Origin: Brucella daejeonensis
GTDB lineage: Bacteria > Pseudomonadota > Alphaproteobacteria > Rhizobiales > Rhizobiaceae
Direction: 5' to 3'
NCBI RefSeq assembly: GCF_014199265.1
Contig: NZ_JACIJG010000009.1
Coordinates: 62,001-126,000 of the forward strand
Length of the DNA stretch: 64,000 nucleotides
Below the pieces are notes generated by a model. It saw nothing but the letters and a program-made list of their open reading frames with translations, ran no database searches and was not told where the DNA came from. A program made the translations under genes and the position numbers. Of this stretch, positions 55,497 to 63,106 are shown one piece after another. Within the stretch, counting starts at the first letter, position 1. The number at the start of each line of letters is the position of its first letter.

Positions 55497-57272
55497 ATGA
55501 ATGATACTCGCGAAATCAACTCGATTGGCAAGAGCCCTGCTCACAAAAAAGAGACAGGCGATCCGGCGACAACGCCCAAAGGCCTGATTTTCAGGGCCCG
55601 CCGCGTTTTCCTGTCAGGATTGCTTTATGCAGTGCTGCTAAGCGCCTGTATCAATTTGCTACAACTCACTGTACCCCTCTATATGTTGCAGGTTCATGAT
55701 AGGGTACTGAACAGCCGAAGCATGGATACGCTCACCATGCTGACCATTCTCGCCGTCGGGGCGATGCTGGTTTTCGGCGTTCTGGAATATATCAGGTCCC
55801 TTTCCTTCCAGGCCATGGGCAGCGCATTGGTGCGCCGCCTGAACCTTGCCGTATTGACCGCGGCGGTTCAGGCTTCGGTCAATCAGGGTATGCCTAAAGC
55901 GACACAAACGCTCCGGGACCTGACCGAACTGCGCAGCTTTCTGACGTCCCCCGCCATCAATGCTCCGCTCGATGCGGCATGGTCCCCGATCTTCCTCGGG
56001 GTTCTGTTCATCCTGCATCCGATGCTTGGCGTCATCGGCCTTGTGGCCGTGCTCATTCTGGTCGCCTGCGGCGTCCTCACCGACCTCCTGACACGCAATC
56101 TCGTGCAGGAAGCGAATCAGGCCAATGTCGAGGCGATTGCGAAAATCGGCAGCAGCCTACGCCATGCCGAGGTCATCGAAGCCATGGGGATGCTGCCCGC
56201 GCTTGCGCGCCGGTGGCGCACGATGCAGCTACAGGCGCTCGAAGTGCTCGACCTTGGCGGAACCCGCGCTCGCGCCCTGTCCTCGTTTGCACGCACGGCG
56301 CGGTTCATCATCCAGATCGGATCACTGGGTCTGGGCACGCTTCTGGCCATGCAGCAGGAAATCTCGCCGGGCGCGATGATCGCCACCAGCATCATCATCG
56401 GCCGCCTTCTGATGCCCTTCGACCGCATTGTGGAAAACTGGCGTCAGTGGGTCAGCGCCATAGCAAGCTGGAAGCGCGTGCAGTCGCTATTGTCCGAAAA
56501 CCTTGCCGTGCGCCAGACCATGCCCACACCGCGCCCCAACGGCGACCTGGTGGTGGACAAGCTGATCTATGCCGTGCCGGGTGTCGACGTTCCGATCATC
56601 AAGGGCATCTCGTTTTCGATCTCGCCGGGCGAAGTGCTCGGCATTGTCGGCCCCTCCGCCGCCGGCAAATCGACGCTGGCGCGCCTCCTCATCGGCATCG
56701 TCAAACCGTCATCGGGCGGCGTCTTCCTCGACGGCAACAATGTCTATCTGTGGGAGCGTGGCTCCTTCGGTGAAATCGCAGGCTACCTGCCGCAATCGGT
56801 GTCGCTTCTCGACGGAACCATCAAGGACAATATCGCCCGCATGGGCGACAGCGACCCGCACCGGGTGCTGGAAGCCGCACGCCTTGCCGACGTGCACGAA
56901 ATGATCGGGCGCATGCCGCTCGGCTACGACACGCCGGTCGGCGACGGAAGGCTGACGCTTTCAGGTGGCCAGCGCCAGCGCATCGGGCTTGCGCGCTGCC
57001 TCTACAACCGCCCGCGCCTGATCGTACTCGACGAACCGAATTCCAATCTCGATGCCGTTGGCGAACGCGCCTTGATCCGCGCGGTCGAACATGCCCGCGA
57101 CGACGGGGCAATCGTCATCATGATTGCACACCGCCCGTCCATCATGCAGGTAGCCGACAAGCTTCTGGTTCTGGAAAACGGCCGCATTTCGCAGTTCGGC
57201 CCGCGCACGGACGTGGTCGCCTCGCTGACACCGGCCAATAATGGCCCGAAAATGGGAGCAGCAAACGCATGA
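55497..57272 (+). CDS. Type I secretion system ATPase/permease (PrtD family)
   Basis: 591 residues. Membrane domain about 30-320 with LYAVLLSACINLLQLTVPLYMLQVHDRVLNS-like entry (PrtD hallmark MLQVYDRVL), no N-terminal peptidase domain. ATPase domain about 345-570: Walker A VGPSAAGKSTLARLLIG, Q-loop GYLPQSVSLLDG, signature LTLSGGQRQRIGLAR, Walker B LIVLDEPNSNLD, H-loop MIAHRPS. Exports RTX-type proteins together with the adaptor that overlaps it by four bases and an outer-membrane TolC not seen here. The RTX gene two genes on is the likely cargo. Confidence 0.95.
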   Translation: MNDTREINSIGKSPAHKKETGDPATTPKGLIFRARRVFLSGLLYAVLLSACINLLQLTVPLYMLQVHDRVLNSRSMDTLTMLTILAVGAMLVFGVLEYIRSLSFQAMGSALVRRLNLAVLTAAVQASVNQGMPKATQTLRDLTELRSFLTSPAINAPLDAAWSPIFLGVLFILHPMLGVIGLVAVLILVACGVLTDLLTRNLVQEANQANVEAIAKIGSSLRHAEVIEAMGMLPALARRWRTMQLQALEVLDLGGTRARALSSFARTARFIIQIGSLGLGTLLAMQQEISPGAMIATSIIIGRLLMPFDRIVENWRQWVSAIASWKRVQSLLSENLAVRQTMPTPRPNGDLVVDKLIYAVPGVDVPIIKGISFSISPGEVLGIVGPSAAGKSTLARLLIGIVKPSSGGVFLDGNNVYLWERGSFGEIAGYLPQSVSLLDGTIKDNIARMGDSDPHRVLEAARLADVHEMIGRMPLGYDTPVGDGRLTLSGGQRQRIGLARCLYNRPRLIVLDEPNSNLDAVGERALIRAVEHARDDGAIVIMIAHRPSIMQVADKLLVLENGRISQFGPRTDVVASLTPANNGPKMGAANA

Positions 57273-58684
57273 TGGGCAAATCCGTTATTCCTCGTCGTGT
57301 TTCCAGCCTGCTCGCGCCACGTGCAGAATCATCGGATCATCGCGCCCTCACCCGCTTCGGCAGCGTCAAACCCGAATGGGCGCTCGATCTGGAGCGTGAA
57401 GATGCGCGTTCGCCGCTGCGCGGCCTCATCATCGCAGGCCTTGCCACAATCGGCGTCGCCTTCGGCGGCTTCTTTGCCTGGGCGTATTCCGCCAATCTTG
57501 GAAGCGCGGCCGTTGCCATGGGCACCGTGATCGTCGATTCCAAACGCAAGACGATCAGCCACCTCGAAGGCGGTATCCTCGATCGCCTGCTCGTGCAGGA
57601 AGGCGATCTGGTCAAGGTCGGCCAGCCGCTTCTCCGGCTCGACGACACCAAGGCCCGTTCCGATCTTCAATCGCTGGAGAGCAGGCGCATCGGCCTGATT
57701 GCAAAACTGGCGCGGCTGCGCGCCGAGCAAGCGAGCGCGAAGGAAATCGCCTTTCCGGAAGGCTTTGCCGAAAGCGGCGAAAATGCCGAGAATGCCGTTC
57801 GGGCCGAGAACATCTTTTTCCAGAAACGCCTGGCTCAGAAACTCAGCAAGATCGACATCCAGCAAAAGACCATCGAGCAATATACCGAGCAGGCCAAGGC
57901 TTCCGCCGCACAGATTGCCGCCACGGATCGCCAGATCGAACTGATCGGCGACCAGCGCAAGGCGATTGCAAGCCTTGTCGACAAGGGTTTTGCCCAGAAA
58001 TCGAAACTCACCGAGATCGATACGCGCCTCAGCCAGCTTGCGGGAGATCGCGGCGAATATGCAGGTGACAAGGCCAAGGCCGAACAGGCGAAGGCCGGAG
58101 CGGAATTCGCCCTGTCCGGCATCGAAAGCGATCTTCAGTCTGAAATTGCCGGTGAAATCACGTCGAGCCAGGTGGAACTTTCCGACGTTCAGGAACGTAT
58201 CGTTGCGGCGAAGGATGTGATGCGGCGCGTGGAAGTTCGCTCGCCGCAGGAAGGCATCGTCGCCAATATCCGGCTGCGCACGCCGGGCGGCGTCATTGCG
58301 CCGGGCGAAGCGATCATGGATATCGTCCCGGAAAACGAACCGTTGGTCGTCGAAATGAAAATCAGCCCGCGCGATATCGACAGCATATCGGTCGGCGCCA
58401 GCGCCCAAATTCGTCTGACCGCCTATAATCAGCGCACCATGGCGCCTCTCGACGGAAAGCTGACCTATATCGCCGCCGACCAGTCGCTCGACGAAAAAAC
58501 CGATACGGCATTTTTCGTGGCCCGCGCGGAAATCACTCCAGCCGCTCTCGCCGCAAATCCCGCCGCCCGGCTTTATCCCGGAATGCCTGCCGAAATCATC
58601 ATCGTGCACAAGGAACGCCGGGCCATCGACTATCTCGTCTCGCCGATTACGGACAGTCTCAACCGTGCCTTCCGCGAAGATTAA
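57269..58684 (+). CDS. Type I secretion membrane-fusion adaptor (HlyD/PrtE family)
   Basis: 471 residues. One membrane helix (about 50-72), then the lipoyl half-motif VIVDSKRKTISHLEGGILDRLLVQEGD, a long coiled coil (about 125-305, rich in Gln/Ala/Lys), the returning half ARVEVRSPQEGIVANIRL-like (seen as MRRVEVRSPQEGIVANI), and the HlyD C-terminal beta domain ending ARLYPGMPAEIIIVHKERR. Bridges the inner-membrane ABC to TolC. ATGA overlap with the ATPase gene shows coupling. Confidence 0.94.
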   Translation: MMGKSVIPRRVSSLLAPRAESSDHRALTRFGSVKPEWALDLEREDARSPLRGLIIAGLATIGVAFGGFFAWAYSANLGSAAVAMGTVIVDSKRKTISHLEGGILDRLLVQEGDLVKVGQPLLRLDDTKARSDLQSLESRRIGLIAKLARLRAEQASAKEIAFPEGFAESGENAENAVRAENIFFQKRLAQKLSKIDIQQKTIEQYTEQAKASAAQIAATDRQIELIGDQRKAIASLVDKGFAQKSKLTEIDTRLSQLAGDRGEYAGDKAKAEQAKAGAEFALSGIESDLQSEIAGEITSSQVELSDVQERIVAAKDVMRRVEVRSPQEGIVANIRLRTPGGVIAPGEAIMDIVPENEPLVVEMKISPRDIDSISVGASAQIRLTAYNQRTMAPLDGKLTYIAADQSLDEKTDTAFFVARAEITPAALAANPAARLYPGMPAEIIIVHKERRAIDYLVSPITDSLNRAFRED

Positions 58685-59067
58685 TATGAAGAGTATTTCT
58701 CAGTAATACTCAAGCCTGGGTTGAAATCCCGCATCATACAGATGCCGCGCGTGAAGATTCATGCGCGGCACTATCTATTTGAAACCACTTTAAAAATACC
58801 CTCCACATGATGAAATTTCGATTTTTGAAATAAATTGCACATAGATACAATGTAAATATAAATTATAATAACAAGAAAATTAATTTATAAATTATTTCAT
58901 AGAATCGTAATATAAATTACACGTAATAATTTGTTACTTACGCTTGCCTAAATTATACCAATTGGCAATGTTGCAATTCCACTTAATGCATAGCAGACTA
59001 CTAAGAGCATAATGGTCGGAGCATTCCGGCTTGTGGAAACCCCATACAGGAACACAAGGAGAAGCAG
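58685..59067. other. AT-rich gap before the RTX gene
   Basis: 383 bases, strongly AT-rich at 58780-58980. A hairpin TGCCGCGCGTGA-AGAT-TCATGCGCGGCA (58743-58770) may be the terminator of the secretion genes, though no T tract follows. TTTCGATTTTTGAAA at 58816-58830 is a degenerate relative of the MarR-type palindrome (ends conserved, three central mismatches). No gene is visible. Confidence 0.6.
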
Positions 59068-59727
59068 ATGGCCACTTTAGAAGGCGGCGCCTACGACGAC
59101 GTGTTGTTCGGCTCCCGCTTTGACGATTTCATCCGCGCCCATGGCGGTGATGATCTTGTCTTCGGCGGCGACGGCAATGACACGGTCTTCGGCGGCAACG
59201 GGAGTGACATCCTTTTCGGCGGCACGGGCGACGACACCCTGTTCGGCGAAAACGGAAATGACATTCTCTTCGGCAATGAAGGAAATGACGTCCTGAGCGG
59301 CGGCAATGGCAACGACGTGCTGTTCGGCCACAATGGAGATGACATTCTCCAGGGCGGCAATGGCTCCGACCTGCTGTTTGGCGGCGCTCATAATGACATT
59401 CTCGAAGGTGGAAACGGCAGCGACATCCTCGATGGCGGTGCAGGAAACGACGTTCTCATCGGCGGGCATGGCAGCGATACATTCCTGTTCAGCGGTGGCG
59501 GCGGCAACGACGTCATTCTCGACTTCAATCCCGGCGAAGACATCCTGCAGATTCAGAAGGGTATCAACGGTCTTGATATTTCTTCGGCGGATGATCTTAC
59601 CGACCGTGTCACGCAGGTTGGTGGCAATGTCGTTGTCGATCTCGGCAATGGCGACACCGTCACCCTCGTAAACACCGATGCAAGCGATGTGCAGGAACAT
59701 CCCGATCAGTACTTCACTGTTCACTGA
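59068..59727 (+). CDS. Small RTX calcium-binding protein (type I secreted)
   Basis: 219 residues, acidic. Residues about 12-140 are almost wholly RTX nonapeptides of the form GGxGxDxxF/L (for example FGGDGNDTVFGGNGSDILFG, LEGGNGSDILDGGAGND), which fold as a calcium beta-roll. The C-terminus (NDVILDFNPGEDILQIQKG ... YFTVH) resembles the peptidase-M10/serralysin C-terminal capping region needed for type I export. No signal peptide and no catalytic domain. GGAGAAG before the ATG. Likely cargo of the neighbouring T1SS, comparable to ExpE1/WgeA of S. meliloti by context (inference). Confidence 0.92.
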   Translation: MATLEGGAYDDVLFGSRFDDFIRAHGGDDLVFGGDGNDTVFGGNGSDILFGGTGDDTLFGENGNDILFGNEGNDVLSGGNGNDVLFGHNGDDILQGGNGSDLLFGGAHNDILEGGNGSDILDGGAGNDVLIGGHGSDTFLFSGGGGNDVILDFNPGEDILQIQKGINGLDISSADDLTDRVTQVGGNVVVDLGNGDTVTLVNTDASDVQEHPDQYFTVH

Positions 59728-59742
59728 TTAAACAATCGAGAG

Positions 59743-59774
59743 CGTGCCCGGCTATCCTCCCGTCGGGCACGTTT
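59743..59774 (+). terminator. Terminator after the RTX gene
   Basis: 8-base-pair stem CGTGCCCG / CGGGCACG around a 13-base loop, followed by TTTCATCTT. Ends 14 bases before the palindromic repeat copy. Confidence 0.7.
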
Positions 59775-59787
59775 CATCTTCCCGGAC

Positions 59788-59954
59788 CTAGTGGTCTGAT
59801 TCCGACATTTGCATCCCTCTGATACAGGCGCCGAGCAAATGTCGGAATCGAAAAGACCACTAGTAAGTTTATGTATCTAGTGGATTTTTCGAATTTGACG
59901 TTTGAAACAGCATCTCATTCAGTCGGGATCCAAACGTCAAATTCAATCCACTAG
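59788..59954. repeat. Third copy of the composite palindromic element (A-B)
   Basis: Same A unit (59788-59863), 13-base spacer TAAGTTTATGTAT and B unit (59877-59954) as in the divK-pleD array, with CTAGTGG / CCACTAG ends. One difference is GGGATC for GGCATT in the B loop, next to the arm. It fills most of the gap between the RTX gene terminator and the GT2 start, so the GT2 promoter must lie within it or transcription must pass through it. Confidence 0.95.
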
Positions 59955-60008
59955 TTATCCAAATAACTTCGCGTTTCCGGGCCTCCGAAAGAATGAAAGG
60001 GCCTCACA

Positions 60009-62270
60009 TTGAACCTCGACCATTCGGCGGACATTGAAAGCAAAACCGAAAACCTTTCCATCTGCCGTCTTTGCGCCGATGTCGCTGTAGTCATCTGGGA
60101 TATCCCGGCCCCGGCTCGTACAACCACCAAATGCACGCTTGAAATGCCCGTCCAGCCGGTTCCGCTGGTGAGCGTGGGCATCCCGCTCGAAAGCGGCGGC
60201 ATACGCATGTTCTGGGCGATGCGCACCGGCAGCGATCCCGTTGAACTCTCGCTCTCCGCCGGTTCTCTCGGCCCGACGGCCCAGACGGTCGTCTATCCGG
60301 CCAACGAGCTCGCTCCCTTCGACGTCGAATATGTGACGAGTGATCTCACCCTACCCGGCCACATCAAGCTTCTGACCAATATTCTGACCACGTGGCGCAG
60401 CACATTCCGGCTTTCGCGAAACCAGACTTTCGCATCTCTCGTGCGTGACCTGACTTTCGCATTGACGCCCGAACCACGTGAAGCCCAGCATTGCGGCGAG
60501 CCCGTCCAAAGCCATCACCTGCTTGAAACGGCGGTCGATCCGATGCTGGGCGAGATTTCCGCCATCTATGGCATCACGTCGGGCAGCGTCATGGTTATTC
60601 CGCCCAGATTCGTTGTCGGCAAACAGGCCCGCAATGCCTGGCAGCCATGCCATTTTCTGCTGGAAGCGACACAGGACCTGCCATCGTCGCTCCTGCTGGT
60701 ACTGACGGGCCAGAAAGGCGTTGCCGTCCGCAAGCTGGCCAGCCCCAAAAGCGAGCAAACGGATTTCGCAAAATGGTGGACCAAATGGCAGGGTAACGGC
60801 GCGCTGCGCGAATTTCTTGTCCGCCAGCTCGGCAAGCTCGGCCCCGCCGGCGCGGCCGTCGCCATCGACCTGCAAACGCGTACGCCACTGCCCGTGCGCC
60901 AGATCGCACAATCGGCCACCCATCCCGCGGCGGAAATCGACCTCGCGCTTGCGCTTGACGGCGGGCTGATCGTCGGCGGCTGGATGCACGACCCGGCAGC
61001 CATGCTTGCCGATATCGAATATCTGCCCGAAAACGGAAGCGCGCTGTCGCTGAAACCTCATTTTCACAAGTTTCCGGGCAAGGTCGCCAAAAGCCCGGAT
61101 GCCCCGCAGCAGGATGTGACCGGCTTCGTCGCCTGGCTTCCTTCGGTGCAGAATCTCGGACCGCTGCTGCAACCGCGCTTCCAGATTCGCCTTGCTTCCG
61201 GCGCGACCGCGCCGCTCGTCCCCGCGCCCCAGCCTTTCGAGCCATCCGCGCAGCGCAACCGCATCCTGCGCTCCGTACCGCCGCAGCAGGCGCGACCCGA
61301 CGTATTCACGCATATCCTGGCGCCCGCGCTGACCGAAGTCGAAAAGAAGCTGGGCGCAACGGTGCGGATTTCCGAAGTCAAGGATTACGGCCAGACGCCA
61401 GCCTCGCCGCTCGCGTCCATCGTCATCCCCCTCTACCGCAATCTCGATTTCCTGCGGTTTCAGTTCTCGGCAATGGCCACCGATCCCTGGCTGATGGAAA
61501 ACGCAGAATTCATCTTCGTGCTGGATTCGCCCGAAATTCAGGACGATACGGAACACATGCTGGGCGGGCTGCACATCCTGCACGACATGCCCTTCAAACT
61601 CGCCGTGATGAACCGCAACGGCGGTTACGCCCGTGCCTGCAATGCGGGCGCCGGCATCGCGACAGGCACCACCATCGTCATGCTGAATTCCGATGTGGTT
61701 CCGACGGAACACGGCTGGTTGCAGCAACTCGTCCAGCCTCTGTTCGATCAGCCCAAGCTCGGTGCGATCGGCCCGCGCCTCCTGTTCGAGGACGGCTCCC
61801 TCCAGCACGCCGGGCTTTATTTTGCCCGCGACCGTCAGGGCATCTGGCTGAACCATCATTATTACAAGGGCATGCCCGGAAACTATCCGTCCGCGCTGCG
61901 CGCACGGGAAGTGCCGGGCGTTACCGGCGCCTGCCTCACCACACGCAGGGATATCTTCGACCTGGTCGGCGGATATACTGAAGATTATATCATCGGAGAC
62001 TATGAGGACAGCGACCTGTGCCTGAAGATAAGGCAACTCGGCTTCGGGATATACTACGAACCCGCCGTCGCTCTTTACCATTTCGAGCGCCGCTCGATCC
62101 GCCGCAGCGCGGACTACATGCGCGGCCTCGCCAGCCAATATAATTCCTGGCTCCACACCCAGCGCTGGGACGACGATATTGCCGAACTGATGGTTCCATC
62201 GCAAGACGACGATCGGGCGGCCGATCTGTCGAATGTGATCATGACCAAGTCTGAAAGGAACGCCGCTTGA
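60009..62270 (+). CDS. Large glycosyltransferase with C-terminal GT2 domain
   Basis: 753 residues from a TTG start (AAAGGG about 9 bases upstream); no ATG fits nearby. The first 450 residues are of unknown fold with many beta strands. The GT2 domain (about 465-720) has LASIVIPLYRNLDFLRFQFS, EFIFVLDSPEIQD, VMNRNGGYARACNAGAGIA, the metal-binding VMLNSDVVPTEHGWLQQL, GAIGPRLLFEDGSLQHAGL, and GACLTTRRDIFDLVGGY. It adds a sugar to a growing glycan. The following gene starts on overlapping bases (62267). The position after the RTX gene recalls expE2/wgeB. Confidence 0.88.
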   Translation: MNLDHSADIESKTENLSICRLCADVAVVIWDIPAPARTTTKCTLEMPVQPVPLVSVGIPLESGGIRMFWAMRTGSDPVELSLSAGSLGPTAQTVVYPANELAPFDVEYVTSDLTLPGHIKLLTNILTTWRSTFRLSRNQTFASLVRDLTFALTPEPREAQHCGEPVQSHHLLETAVDPMLGEISAIYGITSGSVMVIPPRFVVGKQARNAWQPCHFLLEATQDLPSSLLLVLTGQKGVAVRKLASPKSEQTDFAKWWTKWQGNGALREFLVRQLGKLGPAGAAVAIDLQTRTPLPVRQIAQSATHPAAEIDLALALDGGLIVGGWMHDPAAMLADIEYLPENGSALSLKPHFHKFPGKVAKSPDAPQQDVTGFVAWLPSVQNLGPLLQPRFQIRLASGATAPLVPAPQPFEPSAQRNRILRSVPPQQARPDVFTHILAPALTEVEKKLGATVRISEVKDYGQTPASPLASIVIPLYRNLDFLRFQFSAMATDPWLMENAEFIFVLDSPEIQDDTEHMLGGLHILHDMPFKLAVMNRNGGYARACNAGAGIATGTTIVMLNSDVVPTEHGWLQQLVQPLFDQPKLGAIGPRLLFEDGSLQHAGLYFARDRQGIWLNHHYYKGMPGNYPSALRAREVPGVTGACLTTRRDIFDLVGGYTEDYIIGDYEDSDLCLKIRQLGFGIYYEPAVALYHFERRSIRRSADYMRGLASQYNSWLHTQRWDDDIAELMVPSQDDDRAADLSNVIMTKSERNAA

Positions 62271-63106
62271 CGGATGTGGTAATGCTGAAACAGCCAGCCC
62301 CCGAAACCGGACCCGCTATTCCGGATACGCAGATCGACTGGCTGATGCAGTCTGTTCTGAAGAACCGCTTTCTGCCCTCGCCCGACCCGAACAGCGTCTT
62401 CGTCGGAGATGGCGATTATCGCGCGGTAGGCGCCGAATTTCTCGGCCATTTCATCCGCAAGGGCGGGCTGCGGCCCGATGCGCGCGTGCTCGACATCGGT
62501 TCGGGCATAGGCCGCATGGCCGTGCCGCTGACGCAATATCTCGACCCTGCCAGGGCGCGCTATTCCGGCATCGACCCGGTGGCGGGCGGCGTCAACTGGT
62601 GCCGCCAGAACATCGCGTCGCGCTACCCGAACTTCGATTTCCGCCACATCGATATCGCGCACGATCTCTATAATCCGAAGGGGGTGGTCAATGGCATCAG
62701 CCTCGTTCTGCCCTTTCAGGACAAGAGCTTCGATTTCGCGATCATGACGTCGGTCGTGACGCATCTGCCGTCGGATGAGGTCAAGGTCTATCTGCGCGAA
62801 GTCGCGCGCGTTCTCGCGCCCGGCGGCAGGCTTTTCATGACCGCTTTCGTCGTGGACGATATTGCGGCGCGCGACCGGCATGGCAAGCGTGACAGGCGTC
62901 TCGCCTTTGAACGCCATGGCGACGGTCCATGCTGGTTCGTGCCGGATCTGCCGCCCCTTGCCGCAGTCGGCTTTGAAAGCGGCTTTCTCGACCGCGCGCT
63001 GGCGGGTGTCGGCTTGATGCTCGAAACCAAATCTCTCGGCCACTGGCGCGGCGTCGACGCCGATCATTATCAGGATATATTCATTGCCTCGCGAGGTGCC
63101 ATCTGA
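62267..63106 (+). CDS. Class I SAM-dependent methyltransferase
   Basis: 279 residues. Motif I VLDIGSGIGRMAVPLTQYL, an acidic residue at RYSGIDPVAGG (motif II), DFAIMTSVVTHLPSDEVKVYL (motif IV/post-motif) and VARVLAPGGRLFMTAFVV. Rossmann-fold methyltransferase; in this setting a sugar O-methylation of the glycan or its end-cap is likely (inference). Overlaps the GT2 gene by four bases and the next gene by one base. Confidence 0.9.
   Translation: MTDVVMLKQPAPETGPAIPDTQIDWLMQSVLKNRFLPSPDPNSVFVGDGDYRAVGAEFLGHFIRKGGLRPDARVLDIGSGIGRMAVPLTQYLDPARARYSGIDPVAGGVNWCRQNIASRYPNFDFRHIDIAHDLYNPKGVVNGISLVLPFQDKSFDFAIMTSVVTHLPSDEVKVYLREVARVLAPGGRLFMTAFVVDDIAARDRHGKRDRRLAFERHGDGPCWFVPDLPPLAAVGFESGFLDRALAGVGLMLETKSLGHWRGVDADHYQDIFIASRGAI

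Noticed and set aside
59068-59727. The repeated DNA within the RTX gene as a repeat element
   Set aside because: The repetition follows the codons of calcium-binding nonapeptides and is explained by the protein.
60351-62204. A 617-codon antisense frame across the GT2 gene
   Set aside because: GT2 motifs are on the plus strand; the antisense translation is low in structure signals and has no start context.
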